In this document: in pieces, positions 1 through 4,991 of the stretch | How the letters are laid out: every line of letters starts with the position of its first letter | Numbering within the stretch: position 1 is the first letter of the stretch | NCBI GenBank assembly: GCA_041487815.1 | Contig: JBGPOB010000213.1 | Span: 1-6,590 of the forward strand | DNA from: CANJBX01 sp041487815 | GTDB lineage: Bacteria > Pseudomonadota > Alphaproteobacteria > Rhizobiales > Xanthobacteraceae | Length of the DNA: 6,590 nt | Direction of reading: 5' to 3' | Position numbers and translations under genes: made by a program | The notes under the pieces: generated by a model | Told to the model about the DNA's origin: nothing | Database searches by the model: none | The model's input: the letters and a program-made list of their open reading frames with translations, nothing else

Positions 1-610
1 GGGCGTTCGAATTATTGCCGAGGAATCTGCCGACGTGTCGCCGGTCAACTTTGTCGGCGAGCGCTTCGTGTTGGTCGATCCACTCGACGGAACGCGGGAA
101 TTCATCGATGGCCGCGACGAGTTCACGGTCAACATCGCGATGATCGAGAGCGGCGTGCCGGTTGCCGGATGCGTATACGCCCCTGCCCTGCAATGGCTCT
201 ACGTCGCGGGCGCGCAGGCCTGGCGTTGCAAGGTTCGACCCGGCGCGACCGTGCCGTCGCTGGACAGCATGCCTTTGATTGCGGTCGCGCTCTATTCTGC
301 CGCCGGGTATCGAGCTGTCGTGAGCCGCTCGCACCTCGATCCCGAATCCGAAGCCATGCTCGACCGACTGAACATCACGGCACGACGGGCGGTCGGATCG
401 TCGTTCAAATTCTGTCTGATCGCCCAGGGCGATGCCGACCTCTATCCGAGACTCGGCCCGACCATGGAATGGGATACCGCGGCAGGCCACGCCGTTCTGG
501 CGGCCGCCGGGGGCCGCGTGGCTGCGCGCGATGGCAAGCCCTTGCGCTACGGCAAGCCCGGCTTTCGCAATGATGGATTTGTGGCGTGGGGCGGAGCGCC
601 GCCGTCGTGA
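1..610 (+). CDS. cysQ: 3'(2'),5'-bisphosphate nucleotidase CysQ, 3' part only
   Basis: CysQ removes the 3'-phosphate of PAP (3'-phosphoadenosine 5'-phosphate), giving AMP, and so clears a toxic by-product of sulfate assimilation. The reading frame is already open at base 2 and has no start here, so the N-terminus (about 60 residues by comparison with the family) lies outside the window; 202 codons remain. The Mg-binding residues of the inositol-monophosphatase superfamily are visible in order: EES near the left edge, the DPLDGTREFI motif about 25 residues in, and WDTAAGHAVL near the C-terminus. The stretches GSSFKFCLIAQGDADLYPR and GPTMEWDTAAG separate CysQ from IMPase and HisN relatives. The TGA stop is at 608-610. 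A GTG at 35 could be mistaken for a start, but it lies after the EES motif and would remove the catalytic glutamate. The stop is followed by a palindromic repeat. Family assignment is confident; upstream operon partners cannot be seen. Confidence 0.93.
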   Translation, partial: GVRIIAEESADVSPVNFVGERFVLVDPLDGTREFIDGRDEFTVNIAMIESGVPVAGCVYAPALQWLYVAGAQAWRCKVRPGATVPSLDSMPLIAVALYSAAGYRAVVSRSHLDPESEAMLDRLNITARRAVGSSFKFCLIAQGDADLYPRLGPTMEWDTAAGHAVLAAAGGRVAARDGKPLRYGKPGFRNDGFVAWGGAPPS

Positions 611-632
611 CTTTAATCGCTCGGCGGCTAGA

Positions 633-675
633 GCATGATGCGGAAAATCTGCTGACTTTTCCGATGAGATCATGC
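633..675. repeat. Intergenic palindromic repeat, Bradyrhizobium-type (copy 1)
   Basis: An interrupted inverted repeat starts 22 bases after the cysQ stop. The outer arms GCATGAT (633-639) and ATCATGC (669-675) are exact reverse complements. The inner arms CGGAAAA (641-647) and TTTTCCG (657-663) are also exact, around a 9-base loop. The layout matches a palindrome that I recall as very abundant between genes in Bradyrhizobium genomes. The RNA would fold on either strand and could protect the cysQ transcript end, but there is no T-run next to it, so I do not call it an intrinsic terminator. Confidence 0.7.
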
Positions 676-732
676 GCAGGAATAATTAAATTGCAGGCCC
701 AGGCGATACCACTGAAACGGCTGTGCGCTGAA

Positions 733-807
733 TGGTGGGCGCGACAGGGATCGAACCTGTGACCCCCTCCATGTCAAGGAGGTGCTCTCCCGCTGAGCTA
801 CGCGCCC
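733..807 (-). tRNA. tRNA-Val (anticodon GAC), CCA encoded
   Basis: On the minus strand a complete cloverleaf can be drawn. The acceptor stem GGGCGCG (807-801) pairs with CGCGCCC (743-737). The D arm is GCTC/GAGC. The anticodon arm is CCTCC-TTGACAT-GGAGG with anticodon GAC, which reads valine GUC (and GUU less well). A 5-base variable loop is followed by the T arm ACAGG-TTCGATC-CCTGT. The discriminator base is A (736) and the CCA end is encoded at 735-733. Total length is 75 with CCA. All stems are fully paired, so the gene should be functional. It lies 84 bases downstream of cpdR on the same strand, so it may be read from its own promoter (see 824-852) or by read-through. Confidence 0.97.
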
Positions 808-823
808 GTATGGTGGAAAGTTC

Positions 824-852
824 CGTATATCGGCTCGACGGCGAGGCGGCAA
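824..852 (-). promoter_or_regulatory. Candidate sigma-70-type promoter for tRNA-Val
   Basis: On the minus strand TTGCCG (852-847) and TATACG (829-824) are separated by exactly 17 bases, in the position of -35 and -10 boxes. The predicted start is near 817, about 10 bases before the mature tRNA 5' end, which is a normal distance for a tRNA leader. The -35 box sits inside the last, partial copy of the 25-bp tandem repeat. This is assigned by motif match only. Confidence 0.35.
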
Positions 853-904
853 GCGGCGCCGATGCTTCAGGCAGCAAGCGGCGCCGATGCTTCAGGCAAC
901 AAGC
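844..904. repeat. 25-bp tandem repeat, about 2.4 copies
   Basis: Two perfect adjacent 25-base units run from 849 to 873 and from 874 to 898; each begins GCAAGCGGCGCCGATG. The same period continues imperfectly on both sides: AGGCGGCAAGC (844), AGGCAGCAAGC (869) and AGGCAACAAGC (894). The right end of the array is the 3' end of cpdR, and its TGA stop (894-892) falls inside the repeat. Each unit carries the same stop-containing string on the minus strand, so the array looks like a slippage duplication of the gene's tail into the spacer before tRNA-Val. The unit also contains the small palindrome GGCGCC. Confidence 0.85.
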
Positions 905-1251
905 ATTTTCTGGACCTCATTGACGAGGTCACGCAGATGGAAAGGCTTCGAGAGCACTTTCGCATGCTTCGGCGCTGTCGAATCCGGGTTGAGCGCGACC
1001 GCGGCAAAGCCGGTGATGAACATAATCTTGATGTCGGGATCAAGTTCGGCGGCGCGGCGCGCCAATTCGATGCCATCCATTTCCGGCATCACGATGTCGG
1101 TCAGAAGCAGCTCGAACGGCTCCTCGCGCAGGCGCTGATAGGCTGACAGCCCGTTGTCATAGGAAGTGACGTTGAACCCGGCATTTTGCAGCGCCTTCAC
1201 GAGAAAGCGGCGCATGTCGGTGTCGTCTTCGGCCAGCAGAATCTTTGACAT
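892..1251 (-). CDS. cpdR: Single-domain response regulator CpdR
   Basis: A 119-residue stand-alone receiver domain with no output domain. Acidic pocket residues E8-D9-D10, phospho-acceptor D52 (LLLTDIVMPEMDG), T80 (MFITGF) and K102 (VLSKPF) are all present. The near-whole-length pattern AEDDxDMRRFLVKAL...FDNGLSAYxRLREEPF...GFAAVALNPDS...LSKPFHLRDLV is what I know from alphaproteobacterial CpdR. In Caulobacter, unphosphorylated CpdR binds ClpXP and primes it to degrade cell-cycle proteins; phosphorylation through CckA-ChpT switches this off. A similar role is inferred here. A ribosome site GGAAGAG (1265-1259) sits 7 bases before the ATG and fixes the start. The gene is divergent from the amidohydrolase gene and followed by tRNA-Val. 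No TTAA-N7-TTAA CtrA box is evident upstream. The stop lies in a tandem repeat. Confidence 0.9.
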   Translation of the reverse strand: MSKILLAEDDTDMRRFLVKALQNAGFNVTSYDNGLSAYQRLREEPFELLLTDIVMPEMDGIELARRAAELDPDIKIMFITGFAAVALNPDSTAPKHAKVLSKPFHLRDLVNEVQKMLVA

Positions 1252-1516
1252 TGTGCGGCTCTTCCAGCCCGGCTACGCGGAACCATGAAGCCGCCGCCTC
1301 AAGCCCCACCCTTGACCCAATCCACGATTACTAAGCCAGATATCCGGTAAATACGAGGTGAACTCCGCCTTTCGACGGCGTTGCTCGTTTGGCAAACCCG
1401 TGTCATGGCTAGCGAGCCGTAAAGTGCTAAGAAATCGTTGCTGCGGGCCACTGCCGCGGCTTCCCGTTAGGATCCACTTCAGGTTTGATAGGCAGTAAGT
1501 TGGGCTAGCTACATCC
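1252..1516. other. Divergent intergenic region, cpdR / amidohydrolase
   Basis: These 265 bases must hold the promoters of both flanking genes. Apart from the cpdR ribosome site (1265-1259) I cannot point to a convincing -35/-10 pair, operator or hairpin. The sequence is less GC-rich around 1320-1500 than in the neighbouring genes, as expected for a promoter region. A minus-strand open frame crossing it (1273-1617) has no recognisable protein character and overlaps the start of the amidohydrolase gene. Confidence 0.5.
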
Positions 1517-2404
1517 ATGAGCGAATGCCGCGACGAACTTGAAAAGCCTTTTGAAGTGCTCGAGCCGGCGCAGCCGCGCGGGGCAGTCATATTCAATTCA
1601 CCCCATAGCGGCAGCATCTATCCGCGCGCCTTCCTGGCCACTGCCCAGCTTGACCTTGCGACATTGCGACGCTCGGAAGATACGTTTGTCGACGAGCTTT
1701 TTGCCGGCGTGGTGCCTAGCGGCCACCCGCTGATGCGCGCGCATTTCCCGCGCTGCTACGTCGACGTCAACCGCGAGCCTTATGAGCTTGACCCGCGGAT
1801 GTTCGACGGCCGTCTGCCGTCCTTCGCCAATACACGTTCAATGCGGGTCGCGGGCGGCCTGGGTACCGTCGCACGGGTCGTCGGCGATGCGCAGGAGATT
1901 TACGACCAGCGCATCTCGGTCGACGACGCGCTTCGCCGCATCGAGGGGCTGTATAAGCCCTATCATCGAGCGCTTCGGCGCGTGGTCACCCGCGTACACC
2001 GCGACTTTGGATCGGCCGTGCTCGTGGACTGCCATTCCATGCCATCAGCCGCCGGTAGCAGGGACGAGCGGCCGCGGGCCGATTTCGTTGTGGGCGACCG
2101 CTACGGGACGAGTTGCGTCGGGGCAATTTCGGACGCGGTCGAGGCGGCGCTGACCGGGCTTGGCTATTCGGTGAGCCGAAACAAGCCCTACGCCGGAGGC
2201 TTCATCACGGAACACTACGGCAATCCCTCGGCCGGGCTGCATGCAATTCAGCTCGAGATCAACCGCGCGCTCTATATGGACGAACGGCGCTATGAGCATT
2301 CCGAAGCCTTTGCCGGTGTCGCGGCGGACATGGTGGTCTTGGCCGACCGGCTTGGGGCGGTTCCGCTCGCTGAGCTACGGCCATACCGGACCGCCGCCGA
2401 GTAG
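1517..2404 (+). CDS. N-formylglutamate amidohydrolase family protein
   Basis: The family hydrolyses N-formyl-L-glutamate to glutamate and formate, the last step of one histidine-degradation route (HutG). The 295-residue length fits. Motifs in order: NSPHSG at 27-32, YVDVNREPYELD at 81-92, the DCHSMP segment at 171-176, a YAGGFITEHYG segment at 225-235, and LEINRALYMDE at 246-256. The histidines and acidic residues in these motifs are the expected metal and catalytic ligands of this zinc-peptidase-like fold. No hut genes are nearby, so the true substrate could be another formylated or acylated amino acid; I therefore leave the symbol blank. The ATG at 1517 has only a weak ribosome site, but it gives a normal N-terminus and no better upstream in-frame start is apparent. 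The gene is divergent from cpdR and converges on the candidate sRNA. Confidence 0.88.
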   Translation: MSECRDELEKPFEVLEPAQPRGAVIFNSPHSGSIYPRAFLATAQLDLATLRRSEDTFVDELFAGVVPSGHPLMRAHFPRCYVDVNREPYELDPRMFDGRLPSFANTRSMRVAGGLGTVARVVGDAQEIYDQRISVDDALRRIEGLYKPYHRALRRVVTRVHRDFGSAVLVDCHSMPSAAGSRDERPRADFVVGDRYGTSCVGAISDAVEAALTGLGYSVSRNKPYAGGFITEHYGNPSAGLHAIQLEINRALYMDERRYEHSEAFAGVAADMVVLADRLGAVPLAELRPYRTAAE

Positions 2405-2439
2405 CGACCCTACGGCGTCCGGACGCTGTTCTTGCCAGC

Positions 2440-2471
2440 AAAAAAATTGGGCCGCTCGTGGAGCGGCCCAA
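2440..2471 (-). terminator. Intrinsic terminator of the candidate sRNA
   Basis: The arms TTGGGCCGCTC (2471-2461 on minus) and GAGCGGCCCAA (2457-2447) pair perfectly over 11 bp around a CAC loop and are followed directly by seven T's (2446-2440). On the plus strand the same hairpin has no T-run after it, so it is a minus-strand terminator; it may still act as the 3' boundary hairpin for the amidohydrolase transcript that runs into it. Confidence 0.88.
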
Positions 2472-2518
2472 GTCTAGGGAGGAAACGCCCAAGGAGGGCG
2501 GCAGTACTCCGAGTCATC
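2440..2518 (-). ncRNA. Candidate small regulatory RNA, suhB/mmgR (BjrC2)-like
   Basis: A roughly 80-nt minus-strand transcript is predicted from structure. Reading 5' to 3': a short leader; hairpin CGCCC-TCCTT-GGGCG (2500-2486) that exposes a CCUCCUU-like anti-Shine-Dalgarno stretch in its loop; a single-stranded TTTCCTCCCTAGAC segment (2485-2472) with a second such motif; then a perfect 11-bp terminator hairpin with seven T's. Two CCUCC motifs plus an intrinsic terminator suggest an RNA that blocks ribosome sites. I recall alphaproteobacterial RF00519 (suhB; MmgR in Sinorhizobium, BjrC2a-c in Bradyrhizobium) as about 77 nt with this layout, and the family is named after a suhB-like gene; here an inositol-monophosphatase-superfamily gene is the neighbour. 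In Sinorhizobium MmgR limits polyhydroxybutyrate storage. The 5' end is a guess (2518 to 2530). The presence of an sRNA is fairly sure; the family is from memory. Confidence 0.68.
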
Positions 2519-2524
2519 GAAATA

Positions 2525-2564
2525 CTGCACTGCAACAATATGTCATTGCGTCGCACAAAATGCA
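2525..2564 (-). promoter_or_regulatory. Candidate sRNA promoter with PhaR-like palindrome
   Basis: On the minus strand TTGCAT (2564-2559) and CATATT (2542-2537) are spaced by 16 bases and would start transcription near 2530. Just downstream, at 2525-2535 on plus, is CTGC-ACT-GCAA, which contains the palindrome TGCA-C-TGCA. From memory, PhaR/AniA, the polyhydroxybutyrate granule regulator of alphaproteobacteria, recognises CTGC-N3-GCAG-type sites. The palindrome would overlap the transcription start, where a repressor would act. Both the promoter and the operator identity are inferred. Confidence 0.38.
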
Positions 2565-2920
2565 AGACGGGAATTTGCCTGTCCACGACTGGCGGCCATT
2601 CCAAAATCGCTTGTTAGTAATAATTTACCATCATGCAAATAGGCGTCTCGGATACGGATTTAGCCCCTCACGGAGATCGCGCTGGCCGCGGCGGTGACTA
2701 CCGGCTGGATTGCAAGCGCAGGTTTGCTACGCCGGCCGCGGCGGAAACAGTGCCGTCCCGTTGCCGATCGCCGCCAACGCACGAACGCACGGGCAGCGGC
2801 ACATTCTGGGAATGCGGCCACAGCCGCCCCGCGGCATCCAGATACGGAGGCGGCGAGTCCGCCATTGTCGCGGTGCCGACTCTTCTATACGAGGCGACGC
2901 ACGGCGGTGGGGATTGCGGC
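2565..2920. other. Leader region before hisN, no confident gene
   Basis: About 350 bases without a gene I can support. The hisN frame stays open leftward to an ATG at 2633, but the extra 96 residues are rich in Arg, Gly and Pro, resemble no fold and precede a well-formed HisN N-terminus. Another + frame running on from a TAG at 2661-2663 encodes a short Ala-rich stretch (ALAAAVTTGWIASAGLL) followed by RRPRRK, which could be a remnant of a small membrane protein, but it has no good start or ribosome site. GGCCGCGGCGG occurs twice (2684-2694 and 2734-2744). The hisN ribosome site GGTGGGG ends the region. Confidence 0.45.
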
Positions 2921-3706
2921 ATGACGGCAGTGGATTTTTCCGCGTTCATTGACCGGCTCGCGGATGTCTCGGGCGATGCGATCAGACCGTATTTCCGCAC
3001 CTCCCTCAGCGTCGAAAACAAGAGCGGCAATTCATCCTTCGATCCCGTCACCGCTGCGGATCGCGCGGCCGAAACGGCAATGCGTGCGCTGATCCGAAGC
3101 ACCTTTCCGGCGCATGGGATCGTCGGCGAGGAGTTTGGAGACGAGCATCCTGACGCTGAATACGTCTGGGTGCTAGATCCGATCGACGGCACTAAATCGT
3201 TCATCAGCGGCATGCCGGCGTGGGGGACATTGATCGCGCTGATGCGCGCGGGCGATCCGGTCTATGGGCTGATGCATCAACCCTTCATCCATGAGCGTTT
3301 CTCCGGCGACGGAGCGAAGGCACGTTACCGCGGCCCGGCCGGCGAACGCACCCTGAGGGTACGGCAATGTGCGGCGCTCGCGGACGCCGTGGTATTCACC
3401 ACCAGCCCACTCCTGATGAATGCCAAGGATCGCAAGACATTTGGCAAGGTCGAGCGCGCGGCAAAGCTCTCGCGCTATGGCGGCGATTGTTATGCCTATT
3501 GCATGGTCGCGGCGGGCCACATCGATCTCGTCATCGAGACCGGCATCAAGCCGCATGATATCGCGGCGCTGATCCCGATCATAAACGGCGCTGGCGGCAT
3601 CGTAACGACCTGGGAAGGCGAACGTGCCGAACGCGGTGGACGTATCGTCGCCGCTGGCGATCGCCGCGTGCATGCCGCAGCGATGCGAGTGCTAGAATCT
3701 GACTGA
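2921..3706 (+). CDS. hisN: Inositol-monophosphatase-superfamily phosphatase, probable histidinol-phosphatase HisN
   Basis: HisN removes phosphate from L-histidinol phosphate in histidine synthesis, using two or three Mg ions. The 261-residue product has every superfamily ligand: E70-E71 (VGEEFGDE), D86, I88 and D89 (WVLDPIDGTKSFISG), and D213 (IKPHDIAAL). The segments KSFISGMPAWGTLIAL (92-107), GGDCYAYCMVAAGHIDLVIE (187-206) and AALIPIINGAGGIVT (215-229) are characteristic of HisN rather than true inositol monophosphatase. The start at 2921 is chosen because GGTGGGG lies 8 bases upstream and homologues begin there; the same frame is open to 2633 but the extension looks non-coding. A terminator follows the TGA. 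The gene stands alone, away from other his genes, which is common for HisN in alphaproteobacteria. A broader sugar- or inositol-phosphate specificity cannot be excluded. Confidence 0.82.
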   Translation: MTAVDFSAFIDRLADVSGDAIRPYFRTSLSVENKSGNSSFDPVTAADRAAETAMRALIRSTFPAHGIVGEEFGDEHPDAEYVWVLDPIDGTKSFISGMPAWGTLIALMRAGDPVYGLMHQPFIHERFSGDGAKARYRGPAGERTLRVRQCAALADAVVFTTSPLLMNAKDRKTFGKVERAAKLSRYGGDCYAYCMVAAGHIDLVIETGIKPHDIAALIPIINGAGGIVTTWEGERAERGGRIVAAGDRRVHAAAMRVLESD

Positions 3707-3717
3707 CCCGATTTGAA

Positions 3718-3742
3718 TCGGCTTGCCCGGCCGACATTTTTT
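3718..3742 (+). terminator. Intrinsic terminator of hisN
   Basis: TCGGC (3718-3722) pairs with GCCGA (3730-3734) around a 7-base loop, followed by CA, then six T's and a further T-rich stretch (ATTTT). The stem is only 5 bp, but position and T-run fit the end of hisN, 12 bases after its stop. Confidence 0.6.
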
Positions 3743-3747
3743 ATTTT

Positions 3748-3795
3748 GGGTATGATCTTGTCCGAAAAGTCGTGCAACTTTTCGGGATCGCACCC
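3748..3795. repeat. Intergenic palindromic repeat (copy 2, diverged)
   Basis: CCGAAAAGT (3762-3770) and ACTTTTCGG (3777-3785) pair perfectly over 9 bp around loop CGTGCA. Outside this core, GATC occurs on both sides (3754-3757, 3786-3789) and GGGT (3748-3751) matches ACCC (3792-3795). The TATGATC...CCGAAAAG...CTTTTCGGGATC layout resembles copy 1 at 633-675 and the common Bradyrhizobium intergenic palindrome, with its outer arm decayed (GGATCGCAC in place of GATCATGC). Its last base is in the stop codon of the minus-strand hydrolase gene. It lies between two convergent genes and may help end or protect both transcripts. Confidence 0.62.
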
Positions 3796-4742
3796 TAACC
3801 GAACAGCGGCGTGCCCGGCACGAACGCGTCGAACGCCGCCCAGAACTGCTGGCGGAAGGCGTCCTGCTCCATCAGGATTTCATGCTGCGCGCCGGCGATG
3901 ATCAAATGCGAGCCGGCGCGCAAGTGAATGGCGAACTCCTCGATCGCGGGCGTCGATGTGACCCTGTCGCGGCCGGCTGCGACAATGAGGATCGGCTGGC
4001 GGATGCCGCCGGCATAGCCTGGCTTAGCGAATTCCGCCATCGTCCTGAATGCGGCGTCGGCCCAAGCGACCGTCGGTGCGCCGAGCCCCAATGCCGGCTC
4101 CGCTTCCAGAACCGCCGCGGTGCGCGCATACCGCACTGGATCCGAGGTAAAGAGATTTCCGACGAACGGCTGCGAGGCCAGAACGGTCGAGTTCCCTCCC
4201 GGAATATACATCGACCCGAGCCCCAGAAATCGCAGCGTTCGCCCCAACGCCACCGAAATTGCGCCGAACGGCACCTGCGCCAGCCGGATCAGCGGGGCGG
4301 AAAATACCATGCGATCGAACCAGCGTTCGCCGCGCGCGGCCGCACGCAGCAACACCGCGGTGCCGGTGGAATGCGCCAGCGCGAAAAACGGCGGCGGACA
4401 ATCGGGTAGCACGATTTCCTTGATGAACGCCGCGAGGTCGGTGTCGTATTGCGAAAAATTTTCGATATGGCCCTTGCGCGGATCGGACAAGGCGCGGTCC
4501 GACAGACCCTGGCCACGCCAATCAAGCGTGGCGACTGCGAACCCGCGCGCCCGCAAGTCGCGCACCATCTCAAAATATTTTTCAATGAATTCGGTGCGGC
4601 CGTGGAAGATGCAAACCGTGCCCTTGCGGCCCGGCGGCGGCGCCCAGCGGGCGGTCCGCAACGTGACGCCGTCAGGCGTCTTCAACATCGAGAGCACCGC
4701 ACCATCGGGCACCGGATTGGCGGGTACTGAGACAAGTTTCAT
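3795..4742 (-). CDS. Alpha/beta hydrolase, lysophospholipase L2 (PldB)-like
   Basis: A 315-residue serine hydrolase of the Hydrolase_4 (serine aminopeptidase S33 / monoacylglycerol lipase) group. Motifs: FHGRTEFIEKYFE (46-58), the oxyanion-hole region; DWRGQGLSDR (74-83); nucleophile S125 in AHSTG; acid D259 in AAGRDRVTS; and H287 in AQHEIL, completing the triad. The nucleophile elbow has Ala in place of the first Gly of GxSxG. HGRTEFIEKY is typical of PldB-like proteins, so a lysophospholipid or monoacylglycerol substrate is likely but unproven. There is no signal peptide, so it is probably cytoplasmic. The frame opens at 4853, but the first 37 residues (Cys- and Gly-rich) do not look like the family, while MKLVSVPANPVPDG from the ATG at 4742 does. 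The ribosome site there is weak. The gene is convergent with hisN and divergent from the heat-shock gene. Confidence 0.83.
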   Translation of the reverse strand: MKLVSVPANPVPDGAVLSMLKTPDGVTLRTARWAPPPGRKGTVCIFHGRTEFIEKYFEMVRDLRARGFAVATLDWRGQGLSDRALSDPRKGHIENFSQYDTDLAAFIKEIVLPDCPPPFFALAHSTGTAVLLRAAARGERWFDRMVFSAPLIRLAQVPFGAISVALGRTLRFLGLGSMYIPGGNSTVLASQPFVGNLFTSDPVRYARTAAVLEAEPALGLGAPTVAWADAAFRTMAEFAKPGYAGGIRQPILIVAAGRDRVTSTPAIEEFAIHLRAGSHLIIAGAQHEILMEQDAFRQQFWAAFDAFVPGTPLFG

Positions 4743-4870
4743 GACGGGGAAATCTTTCGGTCCGGCGCTTATACCAGTCTGAAGCTTCGATCCACCGGGG
4801 CATCCACAGCGAGCTAGATTCGCATTTAAGAACAGCTCTTTAGATCGGATCATTGCCCTGCCGTCGTCCC

Positions 4871-4900
4871 CTTGCGGCGATCGCCGGGCGTTCCCATCTA
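4871..4900 (+). promoter_or_regulatory. Candidate RpoH (sigma-32) promoter of hsp20
   Basis: CTTGCG (4871-4876) and TCCCATCTA (4892-4900) are separated by 15 bases. This matches the heat-shock sigma-factor pattern CTTGAA-N13-15-CCCCATnTA at most positions. Transcription would start near 4906, giving a leader of roughly 85 bases that contains the hairpins described at 4905-4989. Assigned by motif match only. Confidence 0.5.
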
Positions 4901-4904
4901 GAGC

Positions 4905-4989
4905 GCGCGCAGGTAATTGGCTGCGCGCTAAACCGGTCCGGCCCTTTGGGCGGACCTACCCACATGTCGCTCAACTGAACGAGGATATG
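4905..4989 (+). promoter_or_regulatory. ROSE-type RNA thermometer in the hsp20 leader
   Basis: Three successive hairpins. I: GCGCGCA (4905-4911) with TGCGCGC (4922-4928). II: GGTCC plus GCCC (4935-4944, bulged G4940) with GGGC plus GGACC (4948-4956), loop TTT. III: CATGTCGCTC (4963-4972) with GAGGATATG (4981-4989) around an 8-base loop, leaving G4969 unpaired. In hairpin III the motif UCGCU faces the Shine-Dalgarno AGGA. The pairing U-A, C-G, unpaired G, C-G, U-A is the UYGCU/AGGA signature of ROSE elements, which melt at heat-shock temperature to free the ribosome site. ROSE elements are known from Bradyrhizobium small heat-shock genes. The start codon is 2 bases after the stem. Confidence 0.82.
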
Positions 4990-4991
4990 CC

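Noticed and set aside
736..807. Integration site or genomic island at tRNA-Val
   Set aside because: tRNA genes often host islands, but no integrase, no repeated tRNA 3' end and no mobile genes are seen in the window.
1252..1516. CtrA box upstream of cpdR
   Set aside because: CtrA-controlled cpdR is known in related bacteria, but I find no TTAA-N7-TTAA; the nearest TTA-rich strings (around 1420-1430 and 1330-1350) do not fit the spacing.
2698..3213. 171-codon minus-strand open frame overlapping the start of hisN
   Set aside because: Antisense to conserved HisN motifs, including the metal-binding ones; Ser/Pro/Ala-rich without a fold signature.
4120..4782. 220-codon plus-strand open frame opposite the hydrolase gene
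   Set aside because: It mirrors the minus-strand alpha/beta hydrolase with intact catalytic triad; composition is Arg/Ser/Pro-rich as expected of high-GC antisense frames.
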